Part shown: positions 1-5,389 of the stretch, piece after piece
How the letters are laid out: each line of letters starts with the position of its first letter
Position numbering within the stretch: the stretch's first letter is position 1
Assembly (NCBI GenBank): GCA_026786045.1
Contig: JAJAYV010000364.1
Coordinates: forward strand, 1 to 5,389
Length of the DNA stretch: 5,389 nt
Source: Frankiaceae bacterium
GTDB taxonomy: Bacteria > Actinomycetota > Actinomycetes > Mycobacteriales > SCTD01
Reading direction: 5' to 3'
The notes under the pieces: generated by a model
Database searches by the model: none
Told to the model about the DNA's origin: nothing
What the model saw: only the letters and a program-made list of their open reading frames with translations
Made by a program: the position numbers and the translations under genes

Positions 1-243
1 CCGGCCGGCAGCACGACGTACCAGTACGTCGACGTGTTCACCAACCCGGCCTTCGGTGCGGTGAGCACGTCCGACACTAACGCGGCGCGGCCGGCGGGCA
101 GGTCCTGGACGACCGCGGCCACGGTGACCGCGAAGCTGGCCCCGGCGGCAGGGCGTGTGCTGCTCGGGGCGGTGCAGGTCCGCACGGACGGCGAGGTGCT
201 GGTCGGCTCCGGCGACGTCGTCGTGAACAGCGTCACCCCCTAA
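1..243 (+). CDS. C-terminal fragment of an unrecognised protein (5' end outside window)
   Basis: The reading frame is open from the first base and ends at TAA 241-243, giving 80 residues with no N-terminus. Third positions are about 95% G or C, as in the genes further on, so this is real coding sequence. A GTG at 34 has no Shine-Dalgarno before it, so I take the gene to begin upstream of the window. The fragment is rich in Ala, Val, Thr and Gly, alternates short hydrophobic stretches with polar turns (for example RVLLGAVQVRTDGEVLVGSG), and has no cysteine, no membrane helix and no catalytic motif that I recognise. This suggests the last strands of a beta-rich, possibly extracytoplasmic domain, but that is only inference from composition. 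A strong hairpin follows 7 bases after the stop, so the gene probably ends its own transcription unit and is not functionally tied to the proteasome genes. No function is assigned. Confidence 0.75.
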   Translation, partial: PAGSTTYQYVDVFTNPAFGAVSTSDTNAARPAGRSWTTAATVTAKLAPAAGRVLLGAVQVRTDGEVLVGSGDVVVNSVTP

Positions 244-250
244 GCACCAC

Positions 251-311
251 CGGCACGCCTTGCGGCGCGTCGTCCGGGCTCCGGCCCGGGCGGCGCGCCG
301 TCGCCGTGCCG
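251..311 (+). terminator. Nested GC-rich hairpin, probable terminator of the first gene
   Basis: Three stacked inverted repeats share one centre: CGGCACG 251-257 with CGTGCCG 305-311, GGCGCG 264-269 with CGCGCC 294-299, and CCGGGC 274-279 with GCCCGG 284-289 around the loop TCCG. Together they form a long interrupted stem starting 7 bases after the TAA at 241-243. There is no T-run behind it, which is common for actinobacterial terminators. Transcript ends would be needed to prove termination. Confidence 0.6.
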
Positions 312-335
312 CCCGGGTGAGCCGACGGGGGGCGG

Positions 336-360
336 GCGGCAGCAAGGGAAGTTGCGCCGC
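336..360 (+). other. Bulged 9-bp hairpin in the intergenic gap
   Basis: GCGGC 336-340 pairs with GCCGC 356-360, and GCAA 342-345 pairs with TTGC 352-355. A341 is left as a one-base bulge and GGGAAG 346-351 forms the loop. It lies between the larger hairpin at 251-311 and the start of the small membrane gene. It may be a second terminator element or part of a leader. The sequence does not decide which. Confidence 0.4.
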
Positions 361-382
361 ACGGCCCGCCTGCTCACGCTCA

Positions 383-413
383 GTGACGGGCATCGTCACA
401 GTGCGCCCGTCAC
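383..413 (+). promoter_or_regulatory. 9-bp inverted repeat just before a ribosome binding site
   Basis: GTGACGGGC 383-391 is perfectly complementary to GCCCGTCAC 405-413, with a 13-base spacer. The spacer holds another CGTCAC at 394-399, which can pair instead with GTGACG 383-388 around a 5-base loop. The two pairings exclude each other. The longer stem ends one base before the Shine-Dalgarno GGAGGT at 415-420. It could be a DNA operator with three GTCAC half-sites or an RNA leader structure that affects translation of the next gene. No known regulator motif is recognised. Confidence 0.4.
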
Positions 414-414
414 C

Positions 415-420
415 GGAGGT
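415..420 (+). promoter_or_regulatory. Strong Shine-Dalgarno that sets the TTG start at 426
   Basis: GGAGGT is a six-base match to the anti-Shine-Dalgarno and lies 5 bases before TTG 426-428. It is the best ribosome binding site in the window and the main reason for accepting a small gene with a rare start codon. Confidence 0.6.
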
Positions 421-425
421 CCCCC

Positions 426-665
426 TTGTCGCTGTTCGAGCTCCTTGTCCTGCTGCACGTCAGCTCCACCGCCGCCCTGCTGCTCCTGCTCGGAGTCGTG
501 ATCGCACTCCAGCGCGGCCTGGGCTCCCTCAGGGCACACCGCGCTGCCCCGGCCCCCACGCGAGCGTCCGAGCAGCAGGTCGTCATGGGGCTCGATCTTC
601 GCGCCGCGGACCGCCGCCTGTCGCACGAGCCGGGAGTGACGGGTGCCGCGCGCCACTCGTCCTGA
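426..665 (+). CDS. Small single-pass membrane protein, unknown function
   Basis: This 79-residue frame starts at TTG 426 and ends at TGA 663-665. Residues 3-28 form one strongly hydrophobic segment (FELLVLLH, then ALLLLLGVVIAL), followed by a basic stretch (QRGLGSLRAHR, residues 29-39). That pattern suggests one membrane helix with a cytoplasmic C-terminal tail. The tail, about 40 residues, is rich in Ala, Arg and Ser and looks disordered. Two things support a real gene: GGAGGT at 415-420 with a 5-base spacer, and about 86% G or C at third positions, a little lower than in the flanking genes. It is separated from arc by 99 bases. I recognise no family. It could be the end product of a decayed gene, or a small membrane protein of the kind often missed in annotation. 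The N-terminal half is more convincing than the tail. Confidence 0.55.
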   Translation: MSLFELLVLLHVSSTAALLLLLGVVIALQRGLGSLRAHRAAPAPTRASEQQVVMGLDLRAADRRLSHEPGVTGAARHSS

Positions 666-714
666 GGGCCGTCGCAACTTGCGCGTCGACCGGCGCGGGT
701 GGTTGCTGCGTACG

Positions 715-720
715 TAGGAT
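715..720 (+). promoter_or_regulatory. Possible -10 element for arc
   Basis: TAGGAT fits the actinobacterial -10 pattern TANNNT, often seen as TAGGAT. It would start transcription near 727 and give a leader of about 38 bases before the GTG at 765. No TTGACA-like -35 lies 16-19 bases upstream, so this is a weak call. It does agree with arc having its own promoter after the 99-base gap and with a start later than GTG 699. Confidence 0.3.
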
Positions 721-754
721 GCGCAAGCAGAACGGCAGTCCTCGAGCGCAGGGT

Positions 755-759
755 GGTGA
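755..759 (+). promoter_or_regulatory. Shine-Dalgarno-like GGTGA that decides the arc start
   Basis: GGTGA matches the 3' part of the AGGAGGTGATC complement of 16S rRNA and lies 5 bases before GTG 765. The other in-frame starts, GTG 699, 753 and 756, have nothing comparable at a workable distance. Confidence 0.45.
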
Positions 760-764
760 GGAAC

Positions 765-2531
765 GTGGCAGGAGCGCGCGGAAGCGCCTCGGGAGACGAC
801 GCGGGGGCCCGCGACGTCGCCGAGCTGCAGGCCCAGGTGGGCTACCTCGAGCAGGAGGTCTCGGTCCTGCGCCGCAAGCTCGCCGACTCGCCGCGCCAGG
901 TGCGCCAGCTCGAGGAGGGCCTCGCGCAGGCGCAGTCCACCCTCGCCGGCCTGACCGGCCAGAACGACCGGCTCGTCGGCACGCTGCGTGAGGCGCGCGA
1001 CCAGATCGTCGCGCTCAAGGAGGAGGTGGAGCGGCTCGCCCAGCCACCCAGCGGCTACGGCGTCTTCCTGGTCCGGCACGACGACGACACGATCGACATC
1101 TTCACCGGCGGCCGCAAGCTGCGCGTCGCGGTCAGCCCCGGCATCGCGCTCGACGACCTGCGCAAGGGCCAGGAGGTCCTGCTCAACGAGGCGCTCAACG
1201 TCGTGCGGGCGCTGGACTTCGAGACCCGCGGCGACGTCGTGCTGCTCAAGGAGCTGCTCGCCGACGGCGAGCGGGCGCTGGTCATCGGCCACACCGACGA
1301 GGAGCGCGTCGTCTCGCTCGCGGACTCACTCGTCGGCACCCCGCTCAAGGCCGGCGACTCGCTGCTGCTCGACTCCCGCAGCGGCTGGGTCTACGAGAAG
1401 ATCCCGAAGTCCGAGGTCGAGGAGCTGGTCCTCGAGGAGGTCCCGGACATCGACTACGGCGACATCGGCGGGCTGGCCGGCCAGATCGAGCAGATCCGCG
1501 ACGCGGTCGAGCTGCCCTTCCTGCACAAGGAGCTGTTCAAGGAGCACCAGCTGCGCCCGCCGAAGGGCGTGCTGCTCTACGGCCCGCCCGGCTGCGGCAA
1601 GACGCTCATCGCCAAGGCCGTAGCCAACAGCCTGGCCAAGAAGGTCGCGGAGGTCACCGGCAAGCCTGACGGACGCGCGTACTTCCTGAACATCAAGGGC
1701 CCGGAGCTGCTCAACAAGTACGTCGGCGAGACCGAGCGGCACATCCGGCTGATCTTCCAGCGGGCCCGCGAGAAGGCCTCCGAGGGCACCCCCGTCATCG
1801 TCTTCTTCGACGAGATGGACTCGATCTTCCGCACCCGCGGCTCGGGCGTGAGCTCCGACGTGGAAACGACGATCGTCCCGCAGCTGCTCAGCGAGATCGA
1901 CGGCGTCGAGACGCTCGAGAACGTCGTGGTCATCGGCGCCTCCAACCGCGAGGACATGATCGACCCGGCGATCCTGCGGCCCGGCCGGCTCGACGTGAAG
2001 ATCAAGATCGAGCGCCCCGACGCGGAGGCGGCCAAGGACATCTTCGGCAAGTACATCCGCACCGACCTGCCGCTGCACGAGGACGACCTGGCCGAGCACG
2101 GCGGCAGCCGCGAGGCGACGGTCGCGGCGATGATCCAGCGCACCGTCGAGCGGATCTACACCGAGGAGGAGGAGAACCGCTTCCTCGAGGTGACCTACGC
2201 CAACGGCGACAAGGAGGTCCTGTACTTCAAGGACTTCAACTCCGGCGCCATGATCGAGAACATCGTCGCGCGGGCCAAGAAGATGGCGATCAAGGACTTC
2301 CTCGAGACCAGTCAGAAGGGGCTGCGGCTGCAGCACCTCATGACGGCCTGCATCGACGAGTTCAAGGAGAACGAGGACCTGCCCAACACCACCAACCCCG
2401 ACGACTGGGCCCGCATCTCGGGCAAGAAGGGGGAGCGGATCGTCTACATCCGCACGCTCGTCACCAGCACGAAGGGCTCGGAGACCGGGCGCAGCATCGA
2501 CACGGTCTCCAACACCGGGCAGTACCTCTAG
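765..2531 (+). CDS. arc: Proteasome-associated AAA ATPase Arc/Mpa
   Basis: This is the hexameric ring ATPase that recognises Pup-tagged proteins, unfolds them with ATP and threads them into the 20S proteasome in the cytoplasm. From GTG 765 the protein has 588 residues, normal for the family. In order: a coiled coil at about 17-92 (Pup-binding in Mpa), an OB-fold region at about 97-225, then the AAA module. Visible motifs are Walker A GPPGCGKT 273-280, pore-loop YVG 319-321, Walker B VIVFFDEMD 344-352, sensor-1 GASN 391-394 and arginine fingers in LRPGRLD (R405, R408). The chain ends GQYL with Tyr 587 penultimate, the feature by which Mpa/Arc docks on the proteasome. All key residues are present, so the enzyme should be active. 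An in-frame GTG at 699 would add 22 residues of low similarity to the family. The gene is also called mpa. A hairpin follows it and dop lies downstream. Confidence 0.97.
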   Translation: MAGARGSASGDDAGARDVAELQAQVGYLEQEVSVLRRKLADSPRQVRQLEEGLAQAQSTLAGLTGQNDRLVGTLREARDQIVALKEEVERLAQPPSGYGVFLVRHDDDTIDIFTGGRKLRVAVSPGIALDDLRKGQEVLLNEALNVVRALDFETRGDVVLLKELLADGERALVIGHTDEERVVSLADSLVGTPLKAGDSLLLDSRSGWVYEKIPKSEVEELVLEEVPDIDYGDIGGLAGQIEQIRDAVELPFLHKELFKEHQLRPPKGVLLYGPPGCGKTLIAKAVANSLAKKVAEVTGKPDGRAYFLNIKGPELLNKYVGETERHIRLIFQRAREKASEGTPVIVFFDEMDSIFRTRGSGVSSDVETTIVPQLLSEIDGVETLENVVVIGASNREDMIDPAILRPGRLDVKIKIERPDAEAAKDIFGKYIRTDLPLHEDDLAEHGGSREATVAAMIQRTVERIYTEEEENRFLEVTYANGDKEVLYFKDFNSGAMIENIVARAKKMAIKDFLETSQKGLRLQHLMTACIDEFKENEDLPNTTNPDDWARISGKKGERIVYIRTLVTSTKGSETGRSIDTVSNTGQYL

Positions 2532-2541
2532 GCACCCGGTA

Positions 2542-2568
2542 CGTGTCCGCTGATCTTGAGCGGGCACG
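2542..2568 (+). terminator. 10-bp hairpin between arc and the AI-2E family gene
   Basis: CGTGTCCGCT 2542-2551 pairs with AGCGGGCACG 2559-2568, all ten positions matched with one G-U wobble, around the loop GATCTTG. It begins 11 bases after the arc stop and ends 9 bases before the next ATG. It has no T-run. It may terminate or attenuate transcription after arc. It may also structure the translation start of the next gene, which has no clear Shine-Dalgarno. Confidence 0.5.
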
Positions 2569-2577
2569 ACGGCCTGC

Positions 2578-3669
2578 ATGACCACCGCTGCCCGCCGAAC
2601 CCCCGTCCCCGGTGGCCTGGCAACGAGCGCCGCCTTCGCCTGGCGGCTGCTGCTCGTCGTGGCAGCCGCGCTCGTCCTCGGCTACCTGCTCCTGACGCTG
2701 CGCCTGGTGGTCATCCCGCTCGTGCTCGGCGCCGCCATCGCCGCGCTGCTGTACAGGCAGGTCGACTGGCTGGGCCGGCACCGCCTGCCGCGCTCCCTGG
2801 CGTCGCTGCTGGTCACGCTCGGCTGGACCTTCGGCCTGATCGGCGCCCTCGTGCTGGTCGGGATGACCGTCTTCGACGAGGTCGACGAGCTGGTCGCCGG
2901 CGTCGAAGGCGGTCTGGAGCAGCTGCGCGACTACCTCGCCGGTTTCGGCATCGACGCGCTCCAGCTGTCGGAGCTGCAGGACTCGGCCTCCCGGGCCCTG
3001 CAGGACAACCAGCAGTCGCTCACGACCGGCGTGGTGAGCGGGGCCACGATCGTCGCGGAGACCCTGGCCGGCTTCTTCCTGTTCGTCGTCGTGCTGTTCT
3101 TCTTGCTTCGCGACGGGCGCAGCATCTGGTCCTGGACGCTGGACCGGCTGCCTGCCGACAAGCGAGAGCAGGTCGATGCGGGCGGGCGGGCCGCCCTGTC
3201 CTCCCTCGCGTCCTACCTGCGCGGAACGGCCATCATCGCGACCGTCGACGCCGTGCTCATCGGCATCGCCCTGGCCGTCCTGGGCGTGCCGCTCGTGGTC
3301 CCGCTCGCGGTGCTGGTCTTCCTGGGTGCCTTCATCCCGGTGGTCGGGTCCTCGCTGGCCGGCGCGGTCGCCGTGCTGGTCGCCCTGGTCGCGCAGGGTC
3401 CGCTGACCGCAGGGCTCGCGCTGATCGCCGTCGTGGTGATCCAGCAGGTCGAGGGCGACGTGCTGGCACCCATCGTCTTCGGCAGGGCGCTGAGCCTGCA
3501 CCCGCTGGTGGTGGTCGTCGCACTCACCGGGGGCGCCGTCATCGGCGGCATCCTCGGCGCGGCCGCGTCTGTACCGCTGGTGGCCGCGGGCTGGGCGGTG
3601 ATCCGGGCCGTGCGCCCCGAGGTCTCGTCCGGCCAGGCTCCGCAGGACGAGGAGCGCGCGCCCGTCTGA
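2578..3669 (+). CDS. AI-2E exporter-family (UPF0118/PerM-like) membrane protein
   Basis: A 363-residue integral membrane protein, typical length for the family. Hydrophobic segments lie at about 21-40, 42-58, 74-98, 155-177, 215-238, 241-271, 274-290 and 306-342. A long polar, partly helical stretch at 100-150 separates the third and fourth, as is usual here. Family signatures are the FIPVVGSSL segment at 252-260, QQVEGDVLAPIVFGRALSLHPL at 289-310 (two Gln, Glu-Gly, and the His-Pro pair) and the Gly-rich GGILGAAASVPL at 323-334. Named members export autoinducer-2 (TqsA) or act in Na+/H+ antiport, but most are uncharacterised, so the substrate cannot be inferred. The start is ATG 2578. No good Shine-Dalgarno precedes it, and a hairpin ends 9 bases upstream. 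The last 20 residues are polar and probably cytoplasmic. It lies 46 bases after arc and 23 before dop on the same strand, so partial co-transcription is possible. A link to pupylation is not shown. Confidence 0.88.
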   Translation: MTTAARRTPVPGGLATSAAFAWRLLLVVAAALVLGYLLLTLRLVVIPLVLGAAIAALLYRQVDWLGRHRLPRSLASLLVTLGWTFGLIGALVLVGMTVFDEVDELVAGVEGGLEQLRDYLAGFGIDALQLSELQDSASRALQDNQQSLTTGVVSGATIVAETLAGFFLFVVVLFFLLRDGRSIWSWTLDRLPADKREQVDAGGRAALSSLASYLRGTAIIATVDAVLIGIALAVLGVPLVVPLAVLVFLGAFIPVVGSSLAGAVAVLVALVAQGPLTAGLALIAVVVIQQVEGDVLAPIVFGRALSLHPLVVVVALTGGAVIGGILGAAASVPLVAAGWAVIRAVRPEVSSGQAPQDEERAPV

Positions 3670-3680
3670 GGCTGACGACC

Positions 3681-3686
3681 TAGGCT
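3681..3686 (+). promoter_or_regulatory. -10-like hexamer placed for a leaderless dop transcript
   Basis: TAGGCT fits TANNNT and is followed by exactly 6 bases before the A of ATG 3693. This is the spacing expected if transcription starts on the start codon itself. No Shine-Dalgarno occurs in the 23-base gap, which agrees with a leaderless mRNA. No clear -35 is visible, but actinobacterial leaderless promoters often lack one. Confidence 0.4.
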
Positions 3687-3692
3687 CGCCCC

Positions 3693-5216
3693 ATGACCAC
3701 GCGGCGCGTCATGGGCATCGAGACCGAGTACGGCGTGGCCGTGCCCGGCCAGCCCGCGAGCGGCGCGATGGTCGCCTCCAGCCAGGTCGTCAACGGCTGG
3801 GCGAGCGGCATGGCCGAGGGGCCGGCGCGCAACCGCCGCACCCGGTGGGACTTCGAGGAGGAGAACCCGCTGCGCGACGCGCGCGGCTTCGACGTCGGTG
3901 CCGGCGCGAGCGACCACGAGCTCGAGGACGACCTGGGCCTTGCCAACGTCATCCTCACCAACGGCGCGCGGCTCTACGTCGACCACGCCCACCCGGAGTA
4001 CTCCGCCCCGGAGGTGACCGGCCCGCGCGACGCGGTGCTGTGGGACAAGGCGGGGGAGCGGGTGATGGCCACGGCCGCGCAGCGCGCGCTTGCGGTGCCG
4101 GGCACCCCGCGGATCAACCTCTACAAGAACAACACCGACGGCAAGGGCGCGTCGTACGGCACGCACGAGAACTACCTCATGGCGCGCCGCACGCCCTTCG
4201 CCGAGATCGTCCGGCACCTGACGCCGTTCTTCGTCAGCCGCCAGGTGGTGACGGGAGCGGGCCGGGTCGGGCTCGGCCAGGACGGCCGCGACGACGGCTT
4301 CCAGATCAGCCAGCGGGCCGACTTCTTCGAGGTCGAGGTCGGCCTCGAGACCACGCTCAAGCGGCCGATCATCAACACCCGCGACGAGCCGCACGCCGAC
4401 CCGGAGAAGTACCGTCGGCTGCACGTCATCATCGGCGACGCGAACCTGTCCGAGATCTCCACCTACCTCAAGGTGGGGACGACGGGGCTGGTCCTGTCGA
4501 TGATCGAGGACGGCTGGCTGACCGGGAACGGCATCGACCTGTCCGTCGACGGCCCGGTCAGCGCGCTGCGCGCGGTCTCGCACGACTGGTCGCTGCGGCA
4601 GCAGGTCGTGCTGCGCGACGGCCGCCGGATGACCGGCGTCCAGCTGCAGATGGAGTACCTCGAGCAGGCCCGCAAGCACGTGGAGGACCGGCTAGGGGCC
4701 GACGCCGACGCCCAGACCCTCGACGTGCTGGCGCGCTGGGAGTCGGTGCTGGACCGGCTCGCGGCCGACCCCATGTCGCTGGCCGGGGAGCTGGACTGGG
4801 TGGCCAAGCTGGCGCTCCTGCAGGGCTACCGCGACCGCGAGGGCCTGGACTGGAGCGCCCCGAAGCTGCACCTGGTCGACCTGCAGTACTCCGACGTACG
4901 CCCCGAGAAGGGTCTCTACAACCGGCTGGTCGCGACCGGCCGGATGCAGACCCTGCTCACCGAGGACGAGGTGCTGCGCGCGGTGGACGCCCCACCCGAG
5001 GACACCCGGGCGTACTTCCGCGGCACCTGCATCTCGCGCTTCCCGACGGAGGTCGCGGCCGCGTCGTGGGACTCGGTGATCTTCGACGTCGGGCGCGAGT
5101 CACTGCAGCGGGTGCCGACGCTGGAGCCGTTGCGCGGCACGAAGGCCCACGTCGGCGAGCTGCTTGACCGCTCGCGGACCGCGGTCGAGCTGGTCGAGGC
5201 GCTGACCCGCCGCTAG
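3693..5216 (+). CDS. dop: Pup deamidase/depupylase Dop
   Basis: Dop is a cytoplasmic member of the carboxylate-amine ligase fold shared with PafA and glutamine synthetase. It deamidates the C-terminal Gln of Pup to Glu (where Pup ends in Gln) and cleaves Pup from substrate lysines, using bound nucleotide and Mg2+. The 507 residues match usual Dop length (about 500); PafA is shorter. Residues 6-14 hold the metal-binding start VMGIETEYG. Residues about 42-79, including RTRWDFEEENPLRDARGF, are the Dop-loop that PafA lacks. D97 in RLYVDHAHPEYS is the catalytic aspartate equivalent (Asp94/95 in studied Dops). Further conserved blocks are NLYKNNTDGKGASYGTHENY 142-161, QISQRADFFEVEVGLETTLK 204-223 and, near the end, DLQYSDVRPEKGLYNRL and TLEPLRGTKAHVG. 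No key residue is missing. ATG 3693 was chosen over ATG 3711 because 3711 would trim the first strand. It follows the membrane gene by 23 bases. Confidence 0.97.
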   Translation: MTTRRVMGIETEYGVAVPGQPASGAMVASSQVVNGWASGMAEGPARNRRTRWDFEEENPLRDARGFDVGAGASDHELEDDLGLANVILTNGARLYVDHAHPEYSAPEVTGPRDAVLWDKAGERVMATAAQRALAVPGTPRINLYKNNTDGKGASYGTHENYLMARRTPFAEIVRHLTPFFVSRQVVTGAGRVGLGQDGRDDGFQISQRADFFEVEVGLETTLKRPIINTRDEPHADPEKYRRLHVIIGDANLSEISTYLKVGTTGLVLSMIEDGWLTGNGIDLSVDGPVSALRAVSHDWSLRQQVVLRDGRRMTGVQLQMEYLEQARKHVEDRLGADADAQTLDVLARWESVLDRLAADPMSLAGELDWVAKLALLQGYRDREGLDWSAPKLHLVDLQYSDVRPEKGLYNRLVATGRMQTLLTEDEVLRAVDAPPEDTRAYFRGTCISRFPTEVAAASWDSVIFDVGRESLQRVPTLEPLRGTKAHVGELLDRSRTAVELVEALTRR

Positions 5217-5389
5217 GCCTGCTTGCCCTTCCCCTTCGCGCGGCCCCCCGGGCCCTTGCGCCGCAGCTGGTCGAGGGCGCGCCGCGCCTGCTCCTCGTGC
5301 TCCTGCGCGGCGCGAACGGCCTCGACGGCCTGGTCGGACCGCTGCCGGGCCGCCCCAGCCTGGTCGGCCGCGCTGGCGTGCTCCTGCTC
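5213..5389 (-). CDS. C-terminal fragment of an unrecognised basic, Ala/Gln-rich protein
   Basis: On the minus strand the frame is open from the window edge (5389) to TAG at 5215-5213, giving 58 residues without an N-terminus. Nearly every third position is G or C, which favours real coding over a chance frame. The first 44 or so residues are rich in Ala, Gln, Glu and Arg with heptad-like spacing (EAVRAAQEHEEQARRALDQL) and probably form a helix or coiled coil. The last 14 (RKGPGGRAKGKGKQ, then A) form a flexible basic tail that could bind nucleic acid or acidic partners. It does not end in GGQ or GGE, so it is not Pup. The gene converges on dop and the two overlap by the four bases CTAG. I do not recognise the family. 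An alternative is that this is a fortuitous open frame in high-GC DNA, which is less likely given its codon pattern. Confidence 0.6.
   Translation of the reverse strand, partial: EQEHASAADQAGAARQRSDQAVEAVRAAQEHEEQARRALDQLRRKGPGGRAKGKGKQA

Noticed and set aside
352..380. TTGCGC 352-357 with CACGCT 375-380 as a promoter for the small membrane gene
   Set aside because: The spacing is near 17, but the -10 matches TANNNT poorly, and TTGCGC is better explained as part of the hairpin at 336-360.
699..764. Upstream GTG start for arc, adding 22 residues
   Set aside because: No Shine-Dalgarno precedes 699, the extra residues do not look like the family N-terminus, and the possible -10 at 715-720 lies inside them. 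GTG 765 fits better.
396..1292. Minus-strand frame of 298 codons across the small membrane gene and the arc 5' end
   Set aside because: It lies opposite the clearly coding arc coiled coil and OB region, and its sequence is low complexity.
1326..2585. Long open frame of 419 codons on the minus strand opposite arc
   Set aside because: It mirrors arc codon by codon. The product is a low-complexity run of Leu, Val, Asp and Arg with no motif, as expected opposite a high-GC gene, while the plus strand encodes an unmistakable AAA ATPase.
2556..3683. Plus-strand frame of 375 codons overlapping the AI-2E family gene
   Set aside because: It is an Arg/Ala/Gly-rich out-of-frame reading of the membrane protein gene, and lacks a ribosome binding site.
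3213..4679. Long open frame of 488 codons on the minus strand across the membrane gene and dop
   Set aside because: It crosses two recognisable plus-strand genes and the gap between them, and its product has no family features. It is a shadow of high-GC coding sequence.
5217..5389. Start of pup on the plus strand directly after dop
   Set aside because: No ATG or credible GTG start yields a Pup-like N-terminus here. The plus-strand frames read as Arg/Ser/Cys-rich noise, while the minus frame has proper codon use.

Overview
The window comes from a high-GC actinobacterium. GC is very high throughout and third codon positions are almost all G or C. Two genes, the proteasomal ATPase Arc/Mpa and the depupylase Dop, belong to the Pup-proteasome system, which is largely confined to Actinobacteria. 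I cannot fix the genus.

Layout, left to right. (1) 1-243: the C-terminal 80 codons of an unrecognised plus-strand gene. (2) 244-425: a gap with a large nested GC-rich hairpin (probable terminator), a second bulged hairpin, and a 9-bp inverted repeat that ends one base before a very good Shine-Dalgarno sequence. (3) 426-665: a likely small single-pass membrane protein of 79 aa with a TTG start, no known function. (4) 666-764: a gap with a possible promoter for arc. (5) 765-2531: arc/mpa, complete, with coiled coil, OB region, AAA module and the GQYL tail that docks on the 20S proteasome. (6) 2542-2568: a strong hairpin in the 46-bp gap. (7) 2578-3669: a complete AI-2E exporter-family (UPF0118/PerM-like) membrane protein. 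(8) 3693-5216: dop, complete, with no Shine-Dalgarno and a -10-like hexamer placed as expected for a leaderless transcript. (9) 5213-5389: the C-terminal 58 codons of an unrecognised minus-strand gene whose stop codon shares the palindrome CTAG with the dop stop.

How the genes work together. Arc forms the hexameric ring that recognises the Pup tag through its coiled coils, unfolds the tagged protein and feeds it to the 20S core. Dop prepares Pup for ligation by deamidating its C-terminal Gln to Glu (where Pup ends in Gln) and removes Pup from substrates. The remaining partners (pup, prcB, prcA, pafA) are not in the window. In the common arrangement pup follows dop directly, but here a convergent gene sits in that place.

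The proteasome genes themselves look ordinary. The parts worth a second look are the layout (a transporter-like gene between arc and dop, a convergent gene after dop), the structured gap before the small membrane gene, and the separate expression signals suggested for arc, the transporter gene and dop. I found no CRISPR, insertion sequence, tRNA or rRNA.
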